Positions 45,079-54,323 of a DNA stretch of 64,000 nucleotides are shown here, one piece after another. The notes under the pieces were generated by a model. That model ran no database searches, was not told where the DNA came from, and saw only the letters and a program-made list of their open reading frames with translations. Source of the stretch: Pseudomonas sp. DTU_2021_1001937_2_SI_NGA_ILE_001 (GTDB lineage Bacteria > Pseudomonadota > Gammaproteobacteria > Pseudomonadales > Pseudomonadaceae); the NCBI RefSeq assembly GCF_032463525.1, contig NZ_CP135971.1, positions 1,302,001-1,366,000 on the forward strand, given 5' to 3'. A program made the translations under genes and the position numbers. Numbering within the stretch: the first letter of the stretch is position 1; each line of letters begins with the position of its first letter.

Positions 45079-46281
45079 TCAGCTCTTGTCGCCCAAGGCA
45101 CGCAGCGCAGGTGCCGGGCGCCTGGCGTTCATCGCCAGGTGCACGACCAGCCCCGCCAACAGCCCCCAGAACGCTGCCGACAAGCCCAGGAAAGACACAC
45201 CTGAGGCAGTGACCAGAAAGGTGAACAGGCCGGCGTCGCGTTCCTCGACCTGCACGGTACTGCGGCCCAACGCCTCGCTGATGGCACCGAACAGCGCCAG
45301 CCCGGCCAGCGCGGCCACCAGTTCCCTGGGAAAGGCCGCAAACAGCGACACCAGGGTGGCGCCCGCGATGCCGAACACCAGGTACAGCAGGCTGCCCGAC
45401 AGCGCAGCGATGTAGCGGCGCCGGGGATTGTCGTGCGCCTCGCGACCGGTGCAGAGGCTGGCGGTAACCGCCGCCAGGTTCAGGCCATGGCAACCGAACG
45501 GCGCCAGTACCGCGCTGCCCAGGGCGGTGGCGCCGATCAACGGGCTGGCAGGCGTCTGATAGCCGGCATTGCGCAACACGGCCATGCCCGGCATGAACTG
45601 CCCGGTCAGCGCCACCAGCACCAGTGGCAGGGCCAGGTTGAAGAAGCCCTGCAGGCTGAACTGCGGCTCGATCAGCGTCGGCGTGGCCAGACCCAGCACC
45701 AGCGCGTCGGCACGAAACTCGCCGCCCAGCCAGGTCACCAGCACGCCCACCAGCAGCACCGCCATCACCGCATAGCGCGGCAACAGACGACGCATCAACA
45801 CATAGGTGGCGAACATCGCCAGCACCAGCCAGGGCCGGGCCGGCAGCGACTCGAACAGCGCGACACCGAAACTGAACAGAATGCCGGCCTGCATGCCGGC
45901 GGCGATGGACCCCGGCAGCCTGGCGATGAGGCGGTCGAAGGCGCCGCTGACGCCAACCAGCCAGAGCAGCAGGCTGGCCATCAGATAGGCCCCCACGGCC
46001 TGATTGAGGCCGATCTGTGGCAGCTGCGAGACCAGCAGCGCAGAACCGGGGATCGACCAGGCCACCACCACCGGCACCCGAAAACGCAGGCTCAACCAGG
46101 CCCCCAGCAGCGCGCTGCCGATGGAGATGGCCCAGATCCACGACGACAGCTGCGCATGCGACAACTGCGCCGAGTCGGCGGCCTGGAAGATGATCACCAG
46201 CGGACCGGCGTAAGAGATGAGTGTGGCAATACACCCGGCCACCACGGCGGACAGGGAGACATCCTTGAACAGGTCGTTCAT
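45079..46281 (-). CDS. benE: Benzoate:H+ symporter BenE
   Basis: A 400-aa BenE-family membrane transporter with about 11-12 hydrophobic segments. Recognisable motifs: MNDLFKDVSLSAVVAGCIATL at the N terminus, AWSIPGSALLVSQLPQIG near residue 75, and GCHGLNLAAVTASLCTGREAH near 265, which is characteristic of BenE. GAGGTCCC precedes the ATG at 46281; the longer frame upstream has no support. It stands 105 bases behind benK. Confidence 0.92.
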   Translation of the reverse strand: MNDLFKDVSLSAVVAGCIATLISYAGPLVIIFQAADSAQLSHAQLSSWIWAISIGSALLGAWLSLRFRVPVVVAWSIPGSALLVSQLPQIGLNQAVGAYLMASLLLWLVGVSGAFDRLIARLPGSIAAGMQAGILFSFGVALFESLPARPWLVLAMFATYVLMRRLLPRYAVMAVLLVGVLVTWLGGEFRADALVLGLATPTLIEPQFSLQGFFNLALPLVLVALTGQFMPGMAVLRNAGYQTPASPLIGATALGSAVLAPFGCHGLNLAAVTASLCTGREAHDNPRRRYIAALSGSLLYLVFGIAGATLVSLFAAFPRELVAALAGLALFGAISEALGRSTVQVEERDAGLFTFLVTASGVSFLGLSAAFWGLLAGLVVHLAMNARRPAPALRALGDKS

Positions 46282-46386
46282 GGGACCTCGCATGATTGTC
46301 TGGTTAACACGGCCGGCGTCGCCTGCAGTGGGGCTTTTCGCGAGCACGCTCGCTTGTGCCCCACGCGTGTGGCGTCCCAGCCCGGC

Positions 46387-47718
46387 TCAGGATTGCAGCA
46401 GGGGCGCACCGGCCACCCGGCGCTGAGCGCTGACGGCGAACACCGTCATGGCGATGGCGGCAATGGCACCAGGAATGGCAAAGGCCATGAAGTTCAGTTG
46501 CAGCGGCAGGTTGGCAGCCATCAGTGCACCACCGAGCAACGGGCCGACGATGGCGCCATTGCGACCGATGCCCGAAGCCCAGCCCAGGCCGGTGGAACGC
46601 ATCGACAGGCCGTACAACTGGGCGGCACCGGCATACAGCAAAATCTGCGTGCCGATGGTGGTGGCTCCGGCGATGAAGATCAGCAGGTAGAGCAACGGCA
46701 TCGGGCTGTTGAAGCCCAGCAGGCTGATGGCCACGGCACCGAGGATGAAGAAGCCCACGGTGACCTTGGTCAGGTTCAGGCGGTCGCCCAGCCAGCCACC
46801 GAAGATCGCGCCGAACATGCCGCCGAAGTTCAGCGCCAGCAGGAACGACAGGCTAGACCCCAGGCTGTAGCCGGCACCGGCCATGAGTTTCGGCAGCCAG
46901 GAGCTGAGCGCATAGACCATCAGCAGGCAGCAGAAGAACGCCACCCACAAGGCCAGGGTGCGAACCATACGGCCTTCGCGGAACAGCTCCAGCACCGCCA
47001 CGCCCTGGCCCTTGGCATCGCTGACCTGCAGGATTTCGTCACCGTCGAGCGTCTGGCTGGCGTCCAGGCGTTGCAACAGGCGCCGGGCCTCTTCGCTGCG
47101 CCCCTGACGGACCAGGAAGCCGATGGACTCGGGCAGGTAGTAGAGAATCGCCGGCAACAGCAGCAACGGCAGCGCAGCGGCGAAGAACATCGACTCCCAG
47201 CCGAAGCGCGGCAGCATCACGATGCCCACCCCCGCCGAGAGCATGCCGCCCAGCGAGTAGCCGCTGAACATCACCGCCACCAGGGTGCTGCGCATGCGCT
47301 TGGGCGCGTATTCGTTCATCAACGCCACGGCATTGGGCATCAGGCCGCCGCAGCCCAGGCCGGCGATGAAGCGGCAGATGCCGAACTCGGTGGGGCTGCT
47401 GGCAAAGCCATTGACGATGGTCGCGCCGCTGAACAGCGCGAAGCAGATGGCGATGCCCTTCTTGCGCCCGATGCGGTCGGCCAGGCTGCCGAATACCAGG
47501 GCGCCGAACATCATGCCAAACAGCGCATAGCTGCCCAGCGCGCCAGCCTGCAAGGGGGTGAGCGACCACTCTTTCATGATCACCGGCAGCACCACGCCGT
47601 AGATGAACAGGTCATAGCCGTCGAAGATCAGCAGCAGGGCGCACCAGCTCATGACCATCCAGTGGAAGCGCCCGAAGCGCGCGTTATCGATAATCGCGTG
47701 TACGTCTATGGTTCGCAT
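46387..47718 (-). CDS. benK: Benzoate MFS transporter BenK
   Basis: A 443-aa major facilitator of the aromatic acid:H+ symporter family. Twelve helices are apparent. Motifs: DGYDLFIYGVVLPVIMKEW (the D-G-D/E-x-D element of helix 1) near residue 30, GSLADRIGRKKGIAICF between helices 2 and 3, and RFIAGLGCGGLMPNAVAL in helix 4. Start: ATG 47718 has AGAGA 8 bases before it, better placed than the in-frame ATG at 47727. A CA-rich motif overlaps the upstream region. Confidence 0.92.
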   Translation of the reverse strand: MRTIDVHAIIDNARFGRFHWMVMSWCALLLIFDGYDLFIYGVVLPVIMKEWSLTPLQAGALGSYALFGMMFGALVFGSLADRIGRKKGIAICFALFSGATIVNGFASSPTEFGICRFIAGLGCGGLMPNAVALMNEYAPKRMRSTLVAVMFSGYSLGGMLSAGVGIVMLPRFGWESMFFAAALPLLLLPAILYYLPESIGFLVRQGRSEEARRLLQRLDASQTLDGDEILQVSDAKGQGVAVLELFREGRMVRTLALWVAFFCCLLMVYALSSWLPKLMAGAGYSLGSSLSFLLALNFGGMFGAIFGGWLGDRLNLTKVTVGFFILGAVAISLLGFNSPMPLLYLLIFIAGATTIGTQILLYAGAAQLYGLSMRSTGLGWASGIGRNGAIVGPLLGGALMAANLPLQLNFMAFAIPGAIAAIAMTVFAVSAQRRVAGAPLLQS

Positions 47719-47730
47719 GGCATGCATCTC

Positions 47731-47741
47731 TTGTTTTTGTT
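47731..47741 (-). promoter_or_regulatory. CA motif (Crc/Hfq-type) at benK start
   Basis: Minus-strand AACAAAAACAA fits three AAn repeats, directly upstream of the benK ribosome site. Confidence 0.5.
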
Positions 47742-47777
47742 GTAGAAAGCACTGCTGTCTGTGTTGCGCTCATCCGG

Positions 47778-47797
47778 TAGCGGCTTGAGCCGCGAAG
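47778..47797. repeat. Single REP between benK and benD
   Basis: GCGGCTTGAGCCGCGAAGCG is one REP palindrome without the conserved spacer or partner. It lies in the 121-base gap between benD and benK. Confidence 0.65.
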
Positions 47798-47839
47798 CGC
47801 TTGCGCGACCGGACGCCTGCGGGTCGTCGACCTCTGGGG

Positions 47840-48610
47840 TCAGCCCAGGTCGCCGCCGCCCACCGGCAGGGTCACGCCGGTGATGTAAGAGGCCTCGTCC
47901 GAAGCCAGGAACAGGATCGCCCCCACCTGCTCGTCGAGGGTGCCGTAGCGCTTCATCAGGCTGCTGTCGATGGTCTGCTCGACGATCTGCTGATACCAGC
48001 CCTGCTCCTGCTCGCTCTGTTCGGCGGCGTTGCGCGGGATGCGCCGCGGTGGCGCCTCGGTGCCGCCCGGAGCCGTGGCGTTGACGCGAATGCCGCGCCC
48101 GGCGTTCTCGAATGCCAGGCAGGCGGTCAACGCATTCACCCCGCCCTTGGCAGCGCCATAGGGCACGCGGTTCACGCTGCGGGTGGCGATGGACGAGACG
48201 TTGACGATGGCACCACTGCCCTGCTCCAGCATGTACGGCAGCGCCGCATGGCAGCACCACAGCGTGGGGAACAACGAACGGCGAATCTCCGCTTCGATCT
48301 CGTGCGGCTGGTAATGCTCGAACGGCTTGGCCCAGATGGTGCCGCCGACGTTGTTGATCAGCACGTCCAGACGCCCGAAGCGCTCCACGGCCGTAGCCAT
48401 CACCCGGTGCGCTGCATCGAAACCCTCAAGGTCGGCGGTCAGTGCCAGGCACTGCTGGCCGAGGTTTTCCTGCAGCTCGAAAACCAGCTCCGAGCGATCC
48501 ACTGCCACCAGTTGCGCACCCTCCTCGACCAGCCGTTCGGCGACCCTTCGCCCGATGCCCTGGGCAGCTCCGGTGACCAGCACCACTTTGTCTGCAAATC
48601 GCATGTGCAT
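47840..48610 (-). CDS. benD: Benzoate cis-diol dehydrogenase BenD
   Basis: A 256-aa short-chain dehydrogenase: NAD loop LVTGAAQGIGRRVAERL near residue 11, LINNVGG near 83, catalytic SSIATRSVNRVPYGAAKGG (S, Y and K) near 137-160. It oxidises the benzoate cis-dihydrodiol carboxylate to catechol with CO2 release and NADH. GGGAGGTCGTC precedes the ATG. It follows benC by 15 bases. Confidence 0.94.
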   Translation of the reverse strand: MHMRFADKVVLVTGAAQGIGRRVAERLVEEGAQLVAVDRSELVFELQENLGQQCLALTADLEGFDAAHRVMATAVERFGRLDVLINNVGGTIWAKPFEHYQPHEIEAEIRRSLFPTLWCCHAALPYMLEQGSGAIVNVSSIATRSVNRVPYGAAKGGVNALTACLAFENAGRGIRVNATAPGGTEAPPRRIPRNAAEQSEQEQGWYQQIVEQTIDSSLMKRYGTLDEQVGAILFLASDEASYITGVTLPVGGGDLG

Positions 48611-48625
48611 GACGACCTCCCTGGT

Positions 48626-49636
48626 TCAGGCCGCGCTGGCGGCGAATTTTTCGTAGTAGAAGTTCGCCGGGGTGATGCCCTGCTCGCGGATGTACTGGCT
48701 CACCGCCTCGACCATCGGCGGCGGGCCGCACAGGTAGACATCGACATCGCCGTCGTTGAGGTGCCCCGGTTCGATGTGATGGGTGACGAAACCTTTGTGC
48801 GGGTAGCTGCTGTCCGGGCTGGACACGCAGGCGCTGTAGGTGAAATTGGCGATGCGCTCGGCGAAGCCGGCCAGAACGTCCATTTCCACCAGGTCGCTGT
48901 CATGGGTGACGCCGTAGATCAGGTGCAACGGATGATCGCTGCCCTGCTCGGCGATTTTTTCCAGCATCGCGGTGAAGGGCGCCAACCCAGTACCACCGGC
49001 GAGCAGCAGCAAAGGCCGCTTGATCTCGCGCAGGTAGAAGCTGCCCAACGGGCCGGCCAGGGTCATGCTGTCGCCGGCCTTGGCCATGCCGGTGAGGAAG
49101 CTGCTCATCAGGCCGCCGGGCACGTTGCGGATCAGGAAGCTGACCTCGCCGTTCTTCTGCAGAGAACTGAACGAGTAGGCACGGCTCTGCTCACTGCCAG
49201 GCACCCGCAGGTTGACGTACTGGCCAGGCAGGAAGGCCAGCTGGCTGAGGGACTCGCCCTTGATCTTCAGGGCGATGGTGCTGTCCGAAAGTTTCTCGAC
49301 CTGGCTGATGGTCGCTTCAAAGCTGGCCTGGCGGGTCTTGCAGACATCCGACGAAGCCGGCACGCGGATCACGCAGTCGCTGGCGGCGCGCATCTGGCAG
49401 GTCAGCACGTAGCCTTGCGCGGCCTCCTCGTCAGTGAGGGCGTCGTCGATGTATTCCTGGCCCAGATCATAGCGCCCCGCCTCGGCCAGGCACTTGCAGG
49501 TACCGCAGGCGCCGTCGCGGCAGTCCAGCGGAATGTTGATGCCTTGGCGGTAGGCCGCGTCGGCGACGGTCTCGGTGGCAGCGGAGTCGATGAAACGGGT
49601 CACGCCGTCTTCGAAATTCAGGGCGATCTTGTGCAT
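48626..49636 (-). CDS. benC: Benzoate 1,2-dioxygenase electron transfer subunit BenC
   Basis: A 336-aa reductase with an N-terminal plant-type ferredoxin domain (CRDGACGTCKC and a later cysteine in YVLTCQM), then a flavin domain (RAYSFSS near 150) and an NAD domain (LLLAGGTGLAPFTAML near 210, CGPPPMVEAV near 300). It carries electrons from NADH to BenAB. The start at 49636 (MHKIALNFEDG) follows GAGGTGCGCC; the longer frame upstream is not conserved. Confidence 0.94.
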   Translation of the reverse strand: MHKIALNFEDGVTRFIDSAATETVADAAYRQGINIPLDCRDGACGTCKCLAEAGRYDLGQEYIDDALTDEEAAQGYVLTCQMRAASDCVIRVPASSDVCKTRQASFEATISQVEKLSDSTIALKIKGESLSQLAFLPGQYVNLRVPGSEQSRAYSFSSLQKNGEVSFLIRNVPGGLMSSFLTGMAKAGDSMTLAGPLGSFYLREIKRPLLLLAGGTGLAPFTAMLEKIAEQGSDHPLHLIYGVTHDSDLVEMDVLAGFAERIANFTYSACVSSPDSSYPHKGFVTHHIEPGHLNDGDVDVYLCGPPPMVEAVSQYIREQGITPANFYYEKFAASAA

Positions 49637-49686
49637 GGCGCACCTCACGGCAGCAATCGGTACAGGCCCACAGGCGGGCCGGGAAA

Positions 49687-50175
49687 TCAGATGTGGTAGA
49701 TGTCGATGACCTGGCGCACGTAATCGTTTTTCAGCACCACTTTCTTGGCCTTGATCAGCGGCTGCTCGCCGCGCAGGTCGAGGGTGTAGAAGCTGGTCCC
49801 GAAGTAGCTGTCGACGGTCTTGTAGCGAAAGCTCAGGGTGTGCCAGTTGAAACGCACCTGGCATTGCTCGTCGCTGTGCGCCAGCACCTCGAGGTTGCTG
49901 ATGTTGTGCGAGGTACGGGTGTCGGGCACGGTGGCGCTGGAGCGTTCGGTCTTGATACGGAACACCCGGTCTTCCAGGCCACCGCGGTTGCCGTACCAGA
50001 TCAGCGAGATTTCCTTCTGCGGGTCTTCGGTGAGTGCGTCGTTGTCATCCCAGGCCGGCATCCAGAAGGTCGCATCGCTGGCGTACAGCTCCAGCCAGTT
50101 GTCCCATTCGGCATCGTCGAGGTAGCGCGCTTCGCGGTACAGGAAGTCACGCACGGTTTCGTAAAGGGTGCTCAT
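49687..50175 (-). CDS. benB: Benzoate 1,2-dioxygenase small subunit BenB
   Basis: A 162-aa beta subunit of a ring-hydroxylating oxygenase. Signs are FLYREARYLDDAEWDNWLEL near the N terminus, MPAWDDND near 40, RTSHNISNLEV near 90 and KKVVLKNDY near the end. The ATG at 50175 overlaps the benA stop by one base (TGATG), so translation is coupled. The subunit shapes the hexamer and has no catalytic metal. Confidence 0.94.
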   Translation of the reverse strand: MSTLYETVRDFLYREARYLDDAEWDNWLELYASDATFWMPAWDDNDALTEDPQKEISLIWYGNRGGLEDRVFRIKTERSSATVPDTRTSHNISNLEVLAHSDEQCQVRFNWHTLSFRYKTVDSYFGTSFYTLDLRGEQPLIKAKKVVLKNDYVRQVIDIYHI

Positions 50176-51530
50176 CACACGGCCTCCACGGGAATCAGTG
50201 GCTGTTCGGCGGCGGCCGCCTTGAGCATGGTTTCCTGCCAGTACTTGTGCTGCAGCACGAACAACCCTTCGTCTTCGGTGCGCACACCGGAGAGCAGCGG
50301 CTTGAGCTCGATTTCCTGCGCGGCGGCATCGGCGCCTTCGATCCAGTGCGCGGCTCCCCGCGACATGTCGTTCCAGCCGCGTGCCCCCTGATAGCCCATC
50401 TGGCAGGAGCGGAACTCTTCAAGGTCGTCTGGGGTGGCCATGCCACTGACGTTGAAGAAGTCTTCGTACTGGCGGATGCGCCGGGCGCGCGCCTCGGCAC
50501 TCTCACCCTTGGGCGCGATGCAGTAGATGGTGATCTCGGTCTTGTCCACGGCGATCGGCCGGGCGATGCGGATCTGTGAACTGAACTGGTCCATCAGGTA
50601 CACGTTGGGGTACAGGCACAGGTTGCGCGAATGCTGGATCATCCAGTCGGCGCGGGCCTGGCCGAAGTCCCTGGCCAGTTCGTCGCGGCGCTCGAACAGC
50701 GGGCGGTCTTCGGGGTTGGCCCAGCGTGTCCAGAGCAGCAGGTGGCCCTTGTCGAAGGAGTAGAAGCCACCACCGGTCTTGCCCCAGCTGCCGGCGCTCA
50801 TGGTCTTGATCTCTTCGCCAGCCTCGCGCAGCTTGCGCTGGTTCTGGGTGGCGGCGTAGTTCCAGTGCACGGCACTGACGTGGTAGCCGTCGGCACCGTT
50901 CTCGGCAGTGAGTTTCCAGTTGCCTTCGTAGATGTAGCTGCTGGAGCCACGCAGCACTTCCAGGCCTTCGGGGGACTGGTCGACGATCATGTCGATGATC
51001 TTCGCCGACTCGCCCAGGTGCTCGACCAGCGGCAGCACGTCGGAGTTGAGGCTGCCGAACAGAAAGCCCCGGTACGACTCGAAACGCGCCACGCGGGTCA
51101 GGTCGTGCGAGCCTTCGCAGTTGAAGCCCTCGGGGTAGCCGGCATCCACCGGGTCCTTGACCTTGAGCAGCTTGCCGTTTTTGTTGAAGGTCCAGCCATG
51201 GAAGGGGCAGGTGTACGAGGATTTGTTGCCACGCTTGTGTCGGCACAGCATCGCACCGCGATGGCTGCAGGCGTTGAGGAAGGCGTTGAGCTGCCCATCC
51301 TTGTTACGCGCGATGAAAATCGGCTGGCGACCCATGCTGGTGGTGAGGAAGTCGTTCGTCTCGGGGATCTGGCTCTCATGGGCCAGATAGATCCAGTTGC
51401 CCTCGAAGATGTGCTTCATCTCCAGCTCGAACAGTCGCGGATCGGTGAACATCTCCCGCTTGCAGCGATAGATGCCCTGCTCCTTATCTTCCTGGAGCAG
51501 TGAATTCAGGTAGTCGATACCCAGGGACAT
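50175..51530 (-). CDS. benA: Benzoate 1,2-dioxygenase large subunit BenA
   Basis: A 451-aa alpha subunit. The Rieske cluster ligands are in [14 protein letters not shown] and CPFHGWTFN (about residues 95-120). The mononuclear iron ligands are in [16 protein letters not shown] near 210-220. It adds O2 to benzoate at carbons 1 and 2. GGAGG precedes the ATG. First gene of the benABCD operon, controlled from the boxes at 51594-51629. Confidence 0.95.
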   Translation of the reverse strand: MSLGIDYLNSLLQEDKEQGIYRCKREMFTDPRLFELEMKHIFEGNWIYLAHESQIPETNDFLTTSMGRQPIFIARNKDGQLNAFLNACSHRGAMLCRHKRGNKSSYTCPFHGWTFNKNGKLLKVKDPVDAGYPEGFNCEGSHDLTRVARFESYRGFLFGSLNSDVLPLVEHLGESAKIIDMIVDQSPEGLEVLRGSSSYIYEGNWKLTAENGADGYHVSAVHWNYAATQNQRKLREAGEEIKTMSAGSWGKTGGGFYSFDKGHLLLWTRWANPEDRPLFERRDELARDFGQARADWMIQHSRNLCLYPNVYLMDQFSSQIRIARPIAVDKTEITIYCIAPKGESAEARARRIRQYEDFFNVSGMATPDDLEEFRSCQMGYQGARGWNDMSRGAAHWIEGADAAAQEIELKPLLSGVRTEDEGLFVLQHKYWQETMLKAAAAEQPLIPVEAV

Positions 51531-51544
51531 GACCGGGGCCTCCG

Positions 51545-51555
51545 TTGTTATTGTT
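51545..51555 (-). promoter_or_regulatory. CA motif (Crc/Hfq-type) at benA ribosome site
   Basis: Minus-strand AACAATAACAA fits consecutive AAn triplets and abuts the benA Shine-Dalgarno GGAGG. Crc control of ben genes is established in P. putida; this exact site is inferred. Confidence 0.55.
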
Positions 51556-51593
51556 CAGGCCGGGTCAGGTTAGGGTCGAGGGCGCGCGGGCAA

Positions 51594-51629
51594 TAGCCGC
51601 TTTGTGCAGAGTGCTATCCGTTTCTTGCA
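51594..51629 (-). promoter_or_regulatory. Tandem BenR/XylS boxes of the benA promoter
   Basis: On the minus strand TGCAAGAAACGGATA (51629-51615) and TGCACAAAGCGGCTA (51608-51594) each match the XylS/BenR consensus TGCA-N6-GGNTA. Their starts are 21 bases apart, which is the known arrangement for XylS-type activators at Pm and Pb. The proximal box ends 64 bases before the benA ATG. Confidence 0.88.
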
Positions 51630-51775
51630 AAGCGGCTGGCAGAGGAACGGGCGCTGTCTGGCTTGACCGCGAGCGGCCTGGATGGAAACGGCATGGGCCG
51701 TCAGCCGCGAAGAAGCTACGAAGAGGCAGTTATTGACGAACAGGCGGCGACGTCGAGCGCGCGTGGCGCCGGCGA

Positions 51776-52735
51776 TCAGCCATGACGGCGCTTGAGGGTC
51801 TCGGACGGCAGCTCGCCGAAGCGTTGCCGGTAATGCTCGGCGAAGCGTCCCAGGTGCAGGAAGCCATGGTCCATGGCCAGTTCGGTGAGGTTGCGCACGG
51901 TGCAGCCGGGATCCTTGAGGCAGGCATGGATGCGCTCGAGCTTGCGCTGACGCACATAGAGCTTGGGCGTCACGCCCAGGTGGCGCTCGAACAGCCCGTA
52001 CAGGCTGCGCAGGCTGACCCCGGCCTGCACCGCCAGCGCCTCGATGTCGATATCGTGCTTGAGGTTGCGTTCGATGTAGTCCAGTACCCGCTCGAACATC
52101 GCCGGGTGGCCCCCCAGCTGTTCGCGGCTGACGTTGGTCTTCATCAGGGTCAGCATCTTGCTGGCGACGATCTGCGCGTAATGCTCCTGCACTTTCAGCA
52201 GGCGTTCTTCCGCTTCGGCCTCCTGGCAGACCATCGCCAGCAGGTTGACGAAGCCATCGAGCCCACTCAGCTGGTAGCGGTTGGCGGTGAAGCGCACGCC
52301 TTCGCGAGGGGGCTGCCAGCGCTGCTCGGCGCACACCGACTCGATCAGGCTGACCGGCATCTTGAGGATGAATTTCTCGCAATCGTCCGAGTAGGTCAGG
52401 TCAACCGGGTCATCGGGGTTGATCAGCAGCAGCTCGCCGGGGGCGAAATAGTGTTCCTCACGATGCCCACGCCACAGGCAATGGCCGCTGAGCAGGATCT
52501 GCAGATGAAAGATGCTTTCCAGCGCCGGTGAGATGACCCGCACGCTGCCGCCGTAGCTGATGCGGCACAGGTCAAGGTTGGCAAACTGTCGGTGGTTGAG
52601 GCTGGCCTGCGGGCGCCCCGCCGATGGCATGCGGATATTGTGCGTACCGACATGCTGATTGACGTACCCCGATACCAGATGGGGGTCGGCACGGTCGAAC
52701 ACCCGACTGCGCTCACTGAGCAGACGACTATCCAT
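51776..52735 (-). CDS. benR: AraC/XylS-family activator BenR
   Basis: A 319-aa AraC-family regulator. The N-terminal effector domain opens MDSRLLSERSRVFDRADPH. The C-terminal double helix-turn-helix has IEALAVQAGVSLRSLYGLFE near 225-245 and CTVRNLTELAMDHGFLHLGRF then YRQRFGELPSETLKRR at the end. Benzoate activates it at the benA promoter, whose boxes lie about 150-180 bases past its 3' end. The start at 52735 matches known BenR length. Its leader has a CA motif but only a weak ribosome site. Confidence 0.92.
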   Translation of the reverse strand: MDSRLLSERSRVFDRADPHLVSGYVNQHVGTHNIRMPSAGRPQASLNHRQFANLDLCRISYGGSVRVISPALESIFHLQILLSGHCLWRGHREEHYFAPGELLLINPDDPVDLTYSDDCEKFILKMPVSLIESVCAEQRWQPPREGVRFTANRYQLSGLDGFVNLLAMVCQEAEAEERLLKVQEHYAQIVASKMLTLMKTNVSREQLGGHPAMFERVLDYIERNLKHDIDIEALAVQAGVSLRSLYGLFERHLGVTPKLYVRQRKLERIHACLKDPGCTVRNLTELAMDHGFLHLGRFAEHYRQRFGELPSETLKRRHG

Positions 52736-52755
52736 AGGGCAAGGCACTCTTGTAA

Positions 52756-52763
52756 TTATTCTT
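52756..52763 (-). promoter_or_regulatory. CA motif (Crc/Hfq-type) in benR leader
   Basis: Minus-strand AAGAATAA, about 20 bases upstream of the benR ATG. benR mRNA is a known Crc target in P. putida; this is the candidate site here. Confidence 0.55.
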
Positions 52764-53036
52764 GTGGTTCTGCCGACCTCATCGGCCGTGCAGCTCATCA
52801 GGCGGCGGCATCTCGGGCACTGCCGGAGCCACTCGTGAACCCGGCGCACGACCGGTTTCTGGCGGCCAGGGTAAGTTCGCCGCGCGAGGAGCGTCAATCG
52901 CCTCGAAGCGCGAAGTGGGCGGTGATCGAACACCTTGAATGAAGGGACATTGACAGCAAGGCTCTGGCCTGCGGCTAAGCCGTCAGTCAGCGCTAGCGGC
53001 TATTCACATCTGGAAACGAATGGTTATGCTGAGGCC

Positions 53037-53432
53037 ATGAGCACGATCCCGATCCGCCACCCCTGCCCTCCCGGCGCCTGCAATTGCGAGCGTGAACGCC
53101 TGCAGGTGCCGGGCGCCGACCAGCGCATCCTGCTGCTGACCCGCGAGCAGGAACAGAGGCTGATCGAACGCCTGGAAAACGTCGAGAGTCTGGAGCAATT
53201 GCAGCACCTGCAGCGGCGTATTTTCGAGCAACTGGGCGTTGAGGTGCGCATCGCACCTGGACCCAATGAAGTACGCACCATGCGCGGCATCGGCATTCAA
53301 CTCGAAGAAGTCCCCGGCCTGTGCCGCAAGACACGGCAGGCGATTCCCGCAGCCATCCGCCGGGGGTTGGAGCGGCGCCCGGAAATCGCCTGGGAACTGC
53401 TCAACGCTCACGACCTGTTGCGTGACGCCTGA
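53037..53432 (+). CDS. Conserved hypothetical protein with N-terminal cysteine motif
   Basis: A 131-aa protein starting MSTIPIRHPCPPGACNCERERL, with C-P-P-G-A-C-x-C as the most striking element. A helical, glutamate/glutamine/leucine-rich middle follows (REQEQRLIERLENVESLEQL) and a C-terminal part with RQAIPAAIRRGLERRPEIAW. The cysteine cluster could bind a metal. GAGG is close before the ATG. It is divergent from benR but nothing ties it to benzoate. Function unknown. Confidence 0.7.
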   Translation: MSTIPIRHPCPPGACNCERERLQVPGADQRILLLTREQEQRLIERLENVESLEQLQHLQRRIFEQLGVEVRIAPGPNEVRTMRGIGIQLEEVPGLCRKTRQAIPAAIRRGLERRPEIAWELLNAHDLLRDA

Positions 53433-53508
53433 GCCCTCTTCAAACCTGCAACACCGGCTTCTGCCGCGAAGAGAGTTTCTGGCTGATGCCGGCCCTGCAG
53501 GCAAACGC

Positions 53509-53835
53509 CTAGTCGCGGTTGAGCAGTCGCTTGAGCACCAGCCCGACGCCGACGGCAATCAGCACCGACTTGCCCGGGTGCGCCCGGACGAAAGCCTTGG
53601 CCTGTTCGACCTTGGAGGGCTCCAGGCCTGGCACCAGGGGTTCGCGGGGTTTGAGCAAGGCATCGGCACGATCCAGCAGTTGCCCTAGCAAGTGGCGCGA
53701 TTGCGGCCCGCGCTGGGCACCAATGGCGTTGCCACGCTCGATCAGCGCATTGGCCTGATCGAGGAAGGTGTCGAGTTCAGAGCGGGTCTTGACCTTGAGG
53801 TCGTCGGCGAGTTTGTCAGCGATGTCACGGGCCAT
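53509..53835 (-). CDS. DUF883/ElaB-YqjD-like small membrane protein
   Basis: A 108-aa protein: an amphipathic helical N-terminal region (KLADDLKVKTRSELDTFLDQ) and one C-terminal hydrophobic helix ending near the C terminus (GKSVLIAVGVGLVLKRLLNR). This is the layout of ElaB/YqjD proteins that sit in the inner membrane and can bind ribosomes. Similarity is by pattern only. The start at 53835 (MARDIADKL) is chosen over a longer frame that runs through unrelated sequence. Confidence 0.6.
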   Translation of the reverse strand: MARDIADKLADDLKVKTRSELDTFLDQANALIERGNAIGAQRGPQSRHLLGQLLDRADALLKPREPLVPGLEPSKVEQAKAFVRAHPGKSVLIAVGVGLVLKRLLNRD

Positions 53836-54048
53836 GGGCTGTACCTGTTGCGGAGGATGGATACAGCGTTGACTGCATGCCGCAAAGCTTCGTTCCATCG
53901 CTGAGCAGGCAGCCTCGATCACCGGCTTGCAGGGGCTATGGGCTGGCTGCATGATAGCCTTGCGCCATGCTAGAGTGCGATTTTTTTCAGGGAGAAAAAG
54001 CATGCTTTTCAACGGGTTGTCATGGGGACAGGCGACAGGAGCCGGGAC

Positions 54049-54291
54049 ATGAACAAGGCTGCCAAGATCGGTATTGCTCTGGGCGTGGCTGCGGCAGCCA
54101 TCGTTACGGCTGTGTTGCTGGTCGACGACTCGCCCCAGGCCAGAGTCAAGCAGCAGGCACGCAGCGCCATCCAGCAGTGCCGCGACGAACTCAACCGTTT
54201 TACCGGCGCAGCAGGCCCGCGCAACGTCATCTCCGCCGCTTGCGTGAAGATGGAAAACGACTTCGTGGTCAAGTACGGCCACGCACCGTGA
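54049..54291 (+). CDS. Small exported or membrane-anchored protein, unknown
   Basis: An 80-aa protein with an N-terminal hydrophobic helix (KIGIALGVAAAAIVTAVLLV, residues 5-24) followed by a soluble part with two cysteines (QQCRDELNRF and SAACVKMENDF) that could pair in the periplasm. GGAG is 9 bases before the ATG. No family recognised. Confidence 0.6.
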   Translation: MNKAAKIGIALGVAAAAIVTAVLLVDDSPQARVKQQARSAIQQCRDELNRFTGAAGPRNVISAACVKMENDFVVKYGHAP

Positions 54292-54323
54292 AGACCAAGG
54301 TCAGCCACAATACCGACCGGTTA

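Noticed and set aside
45433..49699. 770- and 632-aa plus-strand frames opposite benE, benK, benD and benC
   Set aside because: Antisense shadows rich in H, Q, R, G; ben genes are unambiguous.
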